Origin: Clostridia bacterium
GTDB taxonomy: Bacteria > Bacillota_E > RBS10-35 > JAJYVN01
Direction: 5' to 3'
NCBI GenBank assembly: GCA_027335515.1
Contig: DAHWHT010000369.1
Span: forward strand, 1 to 12,807
Length of the DNA stretch: 12,807 nucleotides
Shown here in pieces: positions 1-6,627 of the stretch (the stretch's first letter is position 1; every line of letters begins with the position of its first letter). The notes beneath the pieces were generated by a model. It was not told where the DNA came from and did not search any database. It saw only the letters and a program-made list of their open reading frames with translations. A program made the translations under genes and the position numbers.

Positions 1-736
1 CCCGGGCCACCTCGGCGAGGGCGGCGACGCTCGGGGCGGCCGTGAAGCCGACCTGGCGGAAGTTGCTCTGATGCACCTTGAGCAGCAGAGCAACTTCCGC
101 ACCCGGCCGCGCCAGGGCCGCGGCATAGTCGCGGGCATAGGTGCGGTTGGTCGTACCGACCTCGACCAGGGTCGCACCGCTTTGCGCCAGGACCTCGGGA
201 ATGCGAAAGCTGCCACCGATCTCCACCAGTTCGCCGCGCGAGACCACCACCTCGCGCCCCGCGGCCAGTGCGGCCAGCAACAGCAGGACGGCGGCGGCGT
301 TGTTGTTCACGACCATCGCGGCCCCCGACCCGGTCAACTCCCCAAGGGCGGCCGCCACCAGAGCGTGGCGGTCGCCGCGCCGCCCGGCCGCAAGGTCGAA
401 CTCCAAGTTGCTGTAGCCGGCGGCCACGCGCGCGACCGCCTCCACGGCCCGCTCCGCCAGGGGGGCGCGGCCCAGTCCCGTGTGCAGCACAATGCCGGTG
501 GCATTGATCACGGCCCGCAGCCGCGGCAGGGACTCCTCCCGCAGGCGCTGCTCGATCCGGTCCAGGAGCGCCTCGGGATCCGGGACGCCGCCCGCGGCCG
601 CCGCCCGCGCCAAAGACAGCACCGCGGCAACGCTGCGGCGCACGACGGCGCGACCCAGGCGCGCCTGCCAGTCCACCAGCCGCGGATCCGCCAGCAGCAC
701 ATGCACCGGCGGCAGCCCGCGGCGGCCGTCCGTCAA
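1..736 (-). CDS. selA: L-seryl-tRNA(Sec) selenium transferase (selenocysteine synthase), 5' part, truncated by window edge
   Basis: PLP enzyme that converts seryl-tRNA(Sec) to selenocysteinyl-tRNA(Sec) using selenophosphate; cytoplasmic, and required for inserting Sec at UGA. About 245 N-terminal residues are visible. Seen in order: the N-terminal LPPVHVLLADP segment, INATGIVLHTGLGRAPLAE, YSNLEFDL, the VVNNNAAAVLLLLAAL block, VSRGELVEIGGSFRIPEV, EVGTTNRT and LLKVHQSNFRQVGF, all characteristic of SelA. The PLP-binding lysine would lie beyond the left edge. The start is taken as TTG at 736-734: it lies 21 bases after the lgt stop (TAG at 760-758), which is the in-frame upstream stop, and it gives the N-terminus usual for the family. 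A G-run directly abuts the TTG, so the ribosome binding site is unusually close and translation may be coupled to lgt. Its presence shows that the organism decodes UGA as Sec, which matters for the permease at 4747-5859. Confidence 0.96.
   Translation of the reverse strand, partial: MTDGRRGLPPVHVLLADPRLVDWQARLGRAVVRRSVAAVLSLARAAAAGGVPDPEALLDRIEQRLREESLPRLRAVINATGIVLHTGLGRAPLAERAVEAVARVAAGYSNLEFDLAAGRRGDRHALVAAALGELTGSGAAMVVNNNAAAVLLLLAALAAGREVVVSRGELVEIGGSFRIPEVLAQSGATLVEVGTTNRTYARDYAAALARPGAEVALLLKVHQSNFRQVGFTAAPSVAALAEVAR
56..100. repeat. 15-bp perfect inverted repeat inside selA
   Basis: GCGGAAGTTGCTCTG (56-70) and CAGAGCAACTTCCGC (86-100) are perfectly complementary, separated by 15 bases. 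On the minus strand it spans the selA codons around VALLLKVHQSNFR, so it would form a 15-bp hairpin in the selA mRNA. Confidence 0.9.
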
Positions 737-757
737 CCCCCCGTGCCGCGCGATCGC

Positions 758-1585
758 CTAGCCCCCCCCGCCCTGACCCTGCGGCACCGCGCCGGCCGCC
801 GCGAGCCCCCCCGACCACCGCGGCCCTTCGGTCAGCGTGTGCCGATCGACCCCCCGGCGCCACACCAGGGCCCACAGGGTCAACGCCAGGATGAGCGGCG
901 TGAACAGCTGCTCCATCGTGGCGAAGCCGATGCCGAGGTAGTGGCTGGTGTAGTGCAAAAAGTACTGGGGGTTGTCACGAAACGCCTCGCTCATGAAGCG
1001 CAGAATACTGTACCCGAGGACGAAGGTCCAAAAGGGGACGCCGTCGGCGGGGTCCCTGCGCAGTTGGCGCCAATACACCGCCCAAAGAATGAGGGCGAAC
1101 ACCATCTCATAGACCTGCGCGGGTTGACGGTGCCCACCGAGCAGCCCGGCCGGGTGGCCCAGAATCTCTCCGTTAAAGATATTGCCGATCCGCACCAGAA
1201 AGACGCCGGTGCAGACCCCGGGCACCATCCCGTCCACCAGCACCCAAAAGGGCAGGGCCCTGCGCCAGGCATACCACATCCCGAAGGCCACGCCGCCGAT
1301 CAGGGCCCCGTGGATCGCCAGGCCTCCGTTTTCGATCTGCAGCACCTGGGCCGGATGCACCTGGAAGTAGTGCCAGTTCGTCAGCACGTAGACCAAGCGC
1401 GCCCCGAGGACGCCGCCCAGGATGCTCAGCAGCGCCATGTTATACAGCGTATCCTCATCCACACCGCTGCGCCTGCCGCGGCGGACGAAGTGGTGGATGC
1501 CGATCGCCATGGACACCGCCATGAACACCCCATACCAGCGGATGCCCAGCGGCCCCAACTGCAGCAGATACGGATTGAGGTGCAG
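758..1585 (-). CDS. lgt: Prolipoprotein diacylglyceryl transferase
   Basis: Integral membrane enzyme that transfers diacylglycerol from phosphatidylglycerol to the lipobox cysteine of prelipoproteins, the first step of lipoprotein maturation. Seen: IRWYG near the N-terminus, HGALIGG (about residue 92), the Lgt signature VRIGNIFNGEILG (about 131-143), RQPAQVYE, and RFMSEAFRDNPQ, with several hydrophobic membrane segments between. Length about 275 residues, normal for the family. Start is uncertain: the first standard start codon is TTG at 1558, which has no ribosome binding site and removes the conserved LNPYLLQ segment before LGPLGIRWYG. I therefore place the start at CTG 1585; an ACG at 1591 is 6 bases after the AGGGGGAG at 1598-1605. 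It follows the xer stop (TAG at 1606-1604) in the same frame and precedes selA, so the three probably form one operon. Confidence 0.95.
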   Translation of the reverse strand: MHLNPYLLQLGPLGIRWYGVFMAVSMAIGIHHFVRRGRRSGVDEDTLYNMALLSILGGVLGARLVYVLTNWHYFQVHPAQVLQIENGGLAIHGALIGGVAFGMWYAWRRALPFWVLVDGMVPGVCTGVFLVRIGNIFNGEILGHPAGLLGGHRQPAQVYEMVFALILWAVYWRQLRRDPADGVPFWTFVLGYSILRFMSEAFRDNPQYFLHYTSHYLGIGFATMEQLFTPLILALTLWALVWRRGVDRHTLTEGPRWSGGLAAAGAVPQGQGGGG

Positions 1586-1603
1586 GTACGTCGTGGTCTC
1601 CCC

Positions 1604-2527
1604 CTATCGTCGCGCCCGCGGGTGTGCCTGAAGGTAGGACTGGCGCAGATGACCAAGGGTCAAATGCGTGTAGATCTGCGTCGTCCCGATGTCCGCGTGC
1701 CCCAAGAGCTCCTGCACCACGCGCAGGTCCGCGCCGCCGGCCAGCAGGTGCGTGGCGAAGCTGTGCCGCAGGACGTGCGGCGAAGGCGGCCGCGAAAGTC
1801 CGGCGCGGCGCGCATACCCACGCAGCAACCGCCAGCACGTCTGGCGGCTCAACCGCCGGCCCCTGCGCCCCAGGAACACGGCATCCCCGGACCGCGCGCC
1901 GCGGGCCAGTTCCGGTCGACCCTCCCGCAGATAGCGCTCCAGGGCCGCGGCCGCGGGACGACCAAACGGCACCACGCGCGACCGTCCACCCTTACCGCGG
2001 CAGCGCAGGCTCCGCTGCTCCAGATCCAGGTCCCCCCGGTCCAATCCGACCAACTCGGACACGCGCAGCCCGCTGGCATAGAGCAACTCGACCCACGCAC
2101 GGTCGCGCAGACCGCACGGACCCTCCCCGGAAACGGCCTCCAGCAGCGCCAGGGTCTCGTGCACCCCCAGCACCCGCGGCAGCCGCAGGCGGCGGCGCGG
2201 CCGGGGCAGCCGGCCCAGGCCGCCTTGGAGGGCCGGTGCCGACCCCTCCTCGGCGCAGTAGCGGTCGTAGGCGCGCAACGCCGACAGGCGCCGGGCCATG
2301 GTCGCCGGCGCGCGACCGGCCGCCAGCAGCGCCTGCAGGTAGGCCTCCGTGCTCCGCACGTCCGGCGGCCCGGACAGGACCTGCCCCCGGGCGGCGAGGA
2401 ACCGTTCAAAATCCTCCAGGTCGCGCCGGTAGGCGGCCACCGTGTGCGCCGCCAGGCCGCGCTCCGCCGCCAGGTCGGCGGTGCACGCCGCGACGCAACC
2501 GCCGCGCGCCGGCAACGCCGCCGCCAC
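1604..2527 (-). CDS. xerD: Site-specific tyrosine recombinase, XerD type
   Basis: Tyrosine recombinase of the XerC/XerD family, which resolves chromosome dimers at dif. N-terminal SAM-like core-binding domain with ERGLAAHTVAAYRRDLEDF (about residues 22-40). The catalytic domain holds the full set of active-site residues: Arg155 (SGLRVSEL), Lys179 (RGKGGRSR), His251 and Arg254 (SPHVLRHSFATH), His277 (LLGHADIGTTQ) and the nucleophile Tyr286 (QIYTH). The start is GTG 2527, chosen because AGGGGG ends 7 bases upstream and 307 residues matches the family; a longer frame opens at 2578 without such support. XerD rather than XerC is inferred from the C-terminal motif wording and from the ald-xerD-lgt context; XerC cannot be excluded. 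It lies 85 bases downstream of ald and directly upstream of lgt. Confidence 0.92.
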   Translation of the reverse strand: MAAALPARGGCVAACTADLAAERGLAAHTVAAYRRDLEDFERFLAARGQVLSGPPDVRSTEAYLQALLAAGRAPATMARRLSALRAYDRYCAEEGSAPALQGGLGRLPRPRRRLRLPRVLGVHETLALLEAVSGEGPCGLRDRAWVELLYASGLRVSELVGLDRGDLDLEQRSLRCRGKGGRSRVVPFGRPAAAALERYLREGRPELARGARSGDAVFLGRRGRRLSRQTCWRLLRGYARRAGLSRPPSPHVLRHSFATHLLAGGADLRVVQELLGHADIGTTQIYTHLTLGHLRQSYLQAHPRARR

Positions 2528-2612
2528 GACCACTCCCCCTGTCCCCTGTCCGGAGGATTCGACGGAGCGCCGCCCCACCCCTGGAAGGGAACCGACGCCG
2601 ACCTAGCCGGAC

Positions 2613-3725
2613 CTAGCCGCGGTCGAGCGCGAGCGTCTGAACGTCACGCCCCTGTGCCTGCGCCACCGGCGCGCAGACGATCGCGCCGCCCGCGACGTTC
2701 ACCCCCAGGGCCAGCGCCGGATCCGCCGCCGCGGCCCGCCGCCAGCCCTGCGCCGCGATGGCCCGCAAGAACGGCAGCGTCGCATTGGCAAGCGCGGCCG
2801 TCGCCGTGCGCGGGACCGCCCCGGGCATATTGGCCACCGCGTAGTGCACCACCCCGTGGCGGACGTAGGTGGGATCCTGGTGGGTGCTCTGCCGGTCGCA
2901 GGTGGCGATGCACCCGCCCTGGTCCACCGCCACATCCACCACGACGCTCCCCGGCCGCATGGCCCGCACCACGGCCTCGCTCACGACACGCGGCGCGCGG
3001 GCGCCGGGAACCAATACCGCGCCGATCACCAGGTCCGCCGCCGACACCGCCGCGGCCACCGCGAACGGTTGGGCCGCCACCGTGTCGACGCGGCCGTCGA
3101 AGTGATCGTCCAGCGCCCGCAGGCGGTCGGCCTGAATGTCCAGCAACGTCACCCGGTAGCCGAGACCCAGGGCGACACGGGCCGCCCCGCGCCCCACCGT
3201 GCCCCCGCCGACGATCGCGCAACGCGCCGGAGCCACCCCCGGCACCCCTCCGGGCAGGATGCCGCTCCCACCCAGGGGCCGCTGCAAAAAGTGGCTTCCG
3301 ACCTGCGCCGACATGCGGCCGGCAATCTCGCTCATGGGCGCCAACAGGGGCAGATGCCCGTCGCCGCGCTGGACCGTCTCCAGGGCGATCGCCACCGCGC
3401 CGGACGCCACCAGCGCCGCGGTCAGCTCGGGCGCCGGGGCAAGATGAAGGTAGGCAAACAGCACCAGACCGGGCCGAAAGAACGCGAACTCCGCCGGTTG
3501 GGGCTCTTTGACCTTCGCCACCAGGTCACAGCCCCAGACCGCCGCCGCATCCCCGAGGCGACATCCCGCCGCGACAAACTCGGCGTCACCCCACCCGCTG
3601 GCGACGCCCGCCCCGTCCTCCACCACCACCTGGTGCCCATCCTCCACCAGAACGTGTGCCGCCGCGGGCGTCAGAGCCACCCGATACTCGGCGTCTTTCA
3701 CCTCGCGCGGCACCCCGATGCGCAC
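2613..3725 (-). CDS. ald: Alanine dehydrogenase
   Basis: NAD-dependent oxidative deamination of L-alanine to pyruvate and ammonia; in sporulating bacteria it feeds carbon and nitrogen metabolism during sporulation and allows alanine use. Seen: the N-terminal RIGVPREVKDAEYRVALTP with substrate-binding Arg15, KVKEP with the catalytic-region Lys73, His94 in AYLHLA, APMSEIAGRMS, the Rossmann glycine motif GGGTVGRGAA (about 173-182), DVAVDQGG with Asp268, and the family segment HYAVANMPGAVPRTAT. Start is GTG 3725: GGGAGGG lies 7 bases upstream, and the resulting 370 residues is the standard length. The frame is open to 3752, but that extension adds non-family residues. Its promoter is annotated at 3779-3807. 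It is divergent from the methyltransferase and may read through into xerD-lgt-selA. Confidence 0.97.
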   Translation of the reverse strand: MRIGVPREVKDAEYRVALTPAAAHVLVEDGHQVVVEDGAGVASGWGDAEFVAAGCRLGDAAAVWGCDLVAKVKEPQPAEFAFFRPGLVLFAYLHLAPAPELTAALVASGAVAIALETVQRGDGHLPLLAPMSEIAGRMSAQVGSHFLQRPLGGSGILPGGVPGVAPARCAIVGGGTVGRGAARVALGLGYRVTLLDIQADRLRALDDHFDGRVDTVAAQPFAVAAAVSAADLVIGAVLVPGARAPRVVSEAVVRAMRPGSVVVDVAVDQGGCIATCDRQSTHQDPTYVRHGVVHYAVANMPGAVPRTATAALANATLPFLRAIAAQGWRRAAAADPALALGVNVAGGAIVCAPVAQAQGRDVQTLALDRG

Positions 3726-3778
3726 GGGCCATCCCTCCCGGTCGAATCGCACTGGCCGATCGGCATCGGCGCGCGCTC

Positions 3779-3807
3779 AGCGTAGCGCCGCGCACCGCGG
3801 GCTTCAA
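3779..3807 (-). promoter_or_regulatory. Sigma-A-type promoter for ald
   Basis: On the minus strand TTGAAG (3807-3802) and TACGCT (3784-3779) are separated by exactly 17 bases, giving 4/6 and 3/6 matches to TTGACA/TATAAT. The predicted transcript would start near 3772 and leave a leader of about 47 bases before GTG 3725. In such GC-rich DNA these AT-bearing hexamers stand out, but this is inferred by eye. Confidence 0.5.
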
Positions 3808-3875
3808 GTCGCTGGCAGGTCCAGGAACGCGCGCCGCCGAAGGCAGCCCAGGCGCTTTGGCGCGGGGGGGTTTCG

Positions 3876-4706
3876 ATGCCCGACATCTGGTCCGACTGGT
3901 TGAACCGCACCCGCTTCACCGCGGCCACGACCGACGAGGCGCAGGCGGCCATGGCCTTCATCGCCGGCATCCGCCAGCGCCTGGTTTCGGCCGCCGCGCC
4001 CGCCCTCGGGCAGACCGTCCTCGAACTCGGCTGCGGCACCGGCGAGTTCCTGCCGGCCCTGCTCTCCGCCGTCGGCCCGCAGGGCTCCGTCCTGGCGCTG
4101 GACATCTCGGCGGAACTGCTGGCCCAGGCGCGGGCGGCGGTGGCATCCCACCCGCTGGCCCACCGGGTCCGCTGGCTGCACGCCGACATGGCGGACCTGC
4201 CGCTCGAAACGGCGGGGGTCGATGCGGTCGTCGCCCGCTCGGTGCTGCAGTATGCGGAAACGACGCTGCCGGCGGTGACCGCGGGGCTGGCGCGCGTGCT
4301 GCGGCCGGGCGGGCGGCTGGCCGCCTTCGAACTGCTGCACGGGGACGCGACGGCGCTTTCGACGGTCGAACCGACGGGGCCCATGGCCGCCGCGCTCGAC
4401 CGCTGGCGGCAGCTGCCCTTTGCCCTGCGGCGCGACGCACTGGAAGCCGCCCTGCCCCCCGCCCTGTTTTGCCCACTCGAGTTGGAAGCGCATACGACCA
4501 CCTGGCGTCAGGCGCCGGATCCCGCCGCCATCGAACGATCCCTGCAGGCCCTGCCAAGACCCGGATGCCCACCGCTCGGCGTGGTGTATGGCCCGGAGGC
4601 CGCCGAGCTCCTGCGTCGGGCCGACTGCGTGCAGGAATGCGGCGCCTGGTGCTTTGTGACCGCCACCCGCACCACCCACCCCGCGCCGCATGCGTATCCG
4701 GCATAG
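3876..4706 (+). CDS. Class I SAM-dependent methyltransferase, substrate unknown
   Basis: Predicted cytoplasmic S-adenosylmethionine methyltransferase of 276 residues. Seen: motif I VLELGCGTGEF (about residues 48-58), the acidic ALDIS (about 74-78) at the end of the second beta strand, HADMADLPL (102-110), DAVVARSVLQY (116-126) and the post-motif LRPGGRLAAFELL (142-154). The N-terminal IWSDWLNRTRF resembles a group of methyltransferases I know only as uncharacterised. The C-terminal third has five cysteines (199, 231, 251, 255, 259), the last three as CxxxCxxxC, which may bind a metal or metalloid; this is inference. ATG 3876 is supported by a run of seven G five bases upstream. It ends just before the promoter of the selenocysteine permease and is the only gene on the same strand beside it. 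It does not show the cysteine arrangement I would require to call an arsenite methyltransferase. Confidence 0.9.
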   Translation: MPDIWSDWLNRTRFTAATTDEAQAAMAFIAGIRQRLVSAAAPALGQTVLELGCGTGEFLPALLSAVGPQGSVLALDISAELLAQARAAVASHPLAHRVRWLHADMADLPLETAGVDAVVARSVLQYAETTLPAVTAGLARVLRPGGRLAAFELLHGDATALSTVEPTGPMAAALDRWRQLPFALRRDALEAALPPALFCPLELEAHTTTWRQAPDPAAIERSLQALPRPGCPPLGVVYGPEAAELLRRADCVQECGAWCFVTATRTTHPAPHAYPA

Positions 4707-4710
4707 TCCA

Positions 4711-4739
4711 TTGGCGATCGACGCATATCCCGCTATGCT
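4711..4739 (+). promoter_or_regulatory. Sigma-A-type promoter for the selenocysteine permease
   Basis: TTGGCG (4711-4716) and TATGCT (4734-4739) are separated by 17 bases, each matching 4 of 6 consensus positions. It lies 5 bases after the methyltransferase stop, so the permease may be transcribed separately. The predicted transcript start near 4746-4747 coincides with the first ATG of the permease, which would make that ATG leaderless or push initiation to GTG 4768 or TTG 4777. Confidence 0.55.
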
Positions 4740-4746
4740 GGGGGTA

Positions 4747-5859
4747 ATGGTCCGCCAGCGGAAGGGTGTGTGTTGCTTGGCCCAAACGTCCGTGGTCCGC
4801 TCCGAGCCGCGGCCGGCGCGCGTGGCGTGGGGTATCGCCGCGTTCACCGCCATCGCCGTGGCCGGACTCTTCTACGTGAAGTGGGATCCGCTGTTCCACA
4901 AGAGCCTCGCCGCCGCCGCGCACCACACCCTGGGCGGCTCCATCGTGAGCGGCACCGTGGCCGCGGCCCCGCAGCCCTCGCTCGCGGCCGCCTGGCTGTA
5001 CACCCGCACCTACGTCGGGGATGTCTGGCAGGCCATGGTCCTGGGCCTGCTGCTGGGGGCCGGCGTCCAGGCGCTGATCCCGGGCGACTGGCTGCGCCGG
5101 GTGCTGGGCCGTACCGGCCTTGGCTCGGTTGCCCTGGCGGGACTCGCCGCGACGCCGTCCATGATGTGAACGTGTTGCAGCGCCCCACTGGCAGTGGGGC
5201 TCGGGGCCCGACGCGTCGCACCCGGAGCCGCGATCGCCTACTGGCTGGGCAACCCGGTGCTGAATCCGGCCACCATTGTGTTCATCGGCTTCGTGCTCGG
5301 TTGGCGCTGGGCCCTGGTGCGGATCGTTGCCGGCGTCGCCCTGGTCCTGGGCGCCGGCTGGCTCGTCAACCGCTTTGCGGGCGACGACGCCGGGGCGGCC
5401 GCCGCCCTGGGCGCCTCGGAGCCGGCAGAGCCTCCCGACAACGACGTCTGGCGGCGCTGGCTGCGCAGCCTCGCCAAGCTGGCCTTGGGTGTCGTGCCGG
5501 AGTGGATCGTCATCGTGTTGCTGCTTGGGTTTGCGCGCGCCTGGTTGTTTCCGGCCATGACGCCGGCCATCGGGGCCGCGCTCTGGCTGCTGCCGGCCTT
5601 TGCGCTGGCTGGAACCCTCTTTGTGATCCCCACGGCGGGCGAGGTGCCGATCCTGCAGGTGCTGTCCCGCTATGGTCTGGGCGGCGGCAGCTTCGGCGTT
5701 CTGCTCCTGGCGCTGCCGGCCATCAGCCTGCCCTCCATGCTGATGGTGGGCCGCCGGCGGACGATCCCACCGCGGCTGGTCGCCCTGACCGGCGCCGCGG
5801 TGGCCGTGGCCGCCCTCGCGGTCGGCGTCGCCGCCCTGGCCCTGGGCATCGCGCCCTGA
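4747..5859 (+). CDS. Selenocysteine-containing permease of the DUF318/UPF0718 (ArsP-like) family; in-frame TGA at 5167 read as Sec141
   Basis: Polytopic inner-membrane permease of 370 residues, about nine hydrophobic segments (roughly 26-44, 93-112, 126-151, 161-185, 189-207, 246-266, 273-294, 314-334, 344-368). Before the TGA the frame reads LAATPSMM; after it TCCSAPLAVGL, then YWLGNPVLNPATIVFIGFVLG, the standard continuation of the family. Cysteine relatives have C-T-C-C at this point, so UGA replaces the first Cys: Sec141, Cys143, Cys144 inside a membrane segment. The SECIS-like hairpin at 5170-5216 and selA in the same window support recoding. Family members include ArsP, an organoarsenical exporter; the substrate here is unknown. 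The start could be ATG 4747 (GGGGG 2 bases upstream), GTG 4768 or TTG 4777 (GGAAGGG at 4760-4766, ten bases before). Gene callers would report 4690/4747-5169 and 5194-5859 as two genes. A true frameshift-free nonsense pseudogene is the alternative. Confidence 0.9.
5167..5169 (+). other. Recoded UGA codon (selenocysteine)
   Basis: This is the only in-frame stop between the permease start and its real terminator TGA at 5857-5859. It is preceded by two ATG codons and followed by ACG TGT TGC, giving Met-Met-Sec-Thr-Cys-Cys where the family has Cys-Thr-Cys-Cys. One base change from TGC or TGT to TGA accounts for the difference. Confidence 0.87.
5170..5216 (+). promoter_or_regulatory. Bacterial-type SECIS element
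   Basis: Directly behind the UGA, GCCCCACT (5182-5189) pairs perfectly with AGTGGGGC (5193-5200) to form an 8-bp stem with the loop GGC (5190-5192). A lower stem ACGTGT (5170-5175) with ACGCGT (5211-5216) can close it, with one G-U pair. The first loop G is 21 bases after the UGA, closely matching E. coli fdhF, where the GG of the SelB-binding loop sits at about the same distance. A bulged U like that of fdhF is not obvious. Assignment is by eye, without energy calculation. Confidence 0.8.
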
Positions 5860-6009
5860 GCGGGGAGTCGGCGCCCGCGTTCCGGCGGCATTCGGGTGAC
5901 CGGCGGGGTTTCGGGCAGGGCGCACGCCCCCCGGCCCCCCGCCAACCGTCCCGACGGGCGCGCCCGCCGCAGCCTCCCCAACGATCCCGTCCCGCCCCCG
6001 CCGGCCCCT

Positions 6010-6624
6010 TCAACCCCCGATGTGGAAGGCGTGCAGCAGCAGCGGCGCCAGTTCCGCCTCCCCCACGCTGCTGAGGGTGACGCCCACCAGGACCGTGGCC
6101 CCCACGCGCACGTAGGCCGACGGCAGCGGGCTGGCCGCCGGGCGGGCCGCCAGCGCCACCGCCCGCCCACCCATCCACGCCAGGGCCGGCAGCGCCAGAA
6201 GGTTGCCGGGCAGAATGGCCAAGGCGCTCGCCGCCAAGCCCGCGGGTCCGCCGCTCGCCGCCGCCACCCCCAATCCCATGCCGAGCGCGAAGGCATGCAG
6301 CGACAGCGCCGCGAGTGCCAGCGGCACCCCCACGACCCGCACCATCCCCGCCGCCCAGACCGGCGCGGCCGCCTGCAGCCAGCCGCGCAAGGCCGGGCCC
6401 AGAACGTGGCCGCGGCCATGGGCGCGGCTGCGCACATACGCGGCGACGGCCGTCCCGAGGGCCGCGCGCTCCGCCGGCGCCAGCGCATACGCCGCCAGCG
6501 CACCCGCGACCAGGCCGCCGGCCAAAGCGGCGGCGGCGGCAAGACCGGGCCAGCGCGGCGACGGCCGACGCCAGCGCACCAGACGTATCCGCAGCCGCGG
6601 CACAGGCACCACCGTCCCGGCCAA
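6010..6624 (-). CDS. spoIIM: Stage II sporulation protein M
   Basis: Membrane subunit of the SpoIIDMP complex, which remodels septal peptidoglycan during engulfment; normally made in the mother cell under sigma-E. About 204 residues, the usual length. Seen: a basic N-terminus, a first membrane span (about 28-48), a soluble loop, then membrane segments with VGVPLALAALSLHAFALGMGLGV and AILPGNLLALPALAWMGG, which match the family's conserved hydrophobic and 'ILPxNLLxxPA' segment, and a final span ending near the C-terminus. The start codon is uncertain: TTG 6624 opens the frame 3 bases after the stop of the endonuclease Q-like gene, and GTG 6612, 6609 and 6603 are in-frame alternatives. The near-contact with the upstream gene suggests co-transcription. 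Converges with the selenocysteine permease; the 150 bases between hold no recognisable terminator. Confidence 0.85.
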   Translation of the reverse strand: MAGTVVPVPRLRIRLVRWRRPSPRWPGLAAAAALAGGLVAGALAAYALAPAERAALGTAVAAYVRSRAHGRGHVLGPALRGWLQAAAPVWAAGMVRVVGVPLALAALSLHAFALGMGLGVAAASGGPAGLAASALAILPGNLLALPALAWMGGRAVALAARPAASPLPSAYVRVGATVLVGVTLSSVGEAELAPLLLHAFHIGG

Positions 6625-6627
6625 GGC

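Noticed and set aside
2601..2620. Tandem 10-base repeat at the ald stop codon (ACCTAGCCGG / ACCTAGCCGC)
   Set aside because: Only two imperfect units; probably a small slippage duplication with no visible role.
71..3511. Very long plus-strand open frame (1146 codons) across selA, lgt, xerD and ald
   Set aside because: It is antisense to four recognisable genes; its product is low-complexity and rich in Pro, Arg, Gln and His, as expected from the complement of GC-rich coding DNA with few stop codons.
4747..5859. Permease as a nonsense pseudogene or two separate genes
   Set aside because: Both halves are needed for a normal-length family member, there is no frameshift or other decay, the stop is specifically TGA on a conserved Cys position, a SECIS-like hairpin follows, and selA is present. 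A sequencing error at one base remains formally possible.
3958..5925. Long minus-strand frame (655 codons) opposite the methyltransferase and permease
   Set aside because: Shadow of two real plus-strand genes with clear family motifs; its own translation is low-complexity with no domain.
5986..6008. Possible G-quadruplex on the minus strand (four G-runs) downstream of spoIIM
   Set aside because: G-runs of this kind are common by chance at this base composition; nothing else marks it as functional.
5860..6009. Possible terminator in the convergent permease-spoIIM gap
   Set aside because: Only short palindromes such as GGGCGCGCCC are present, with no adequate stem and no T-run; nothing I would call a terminator.
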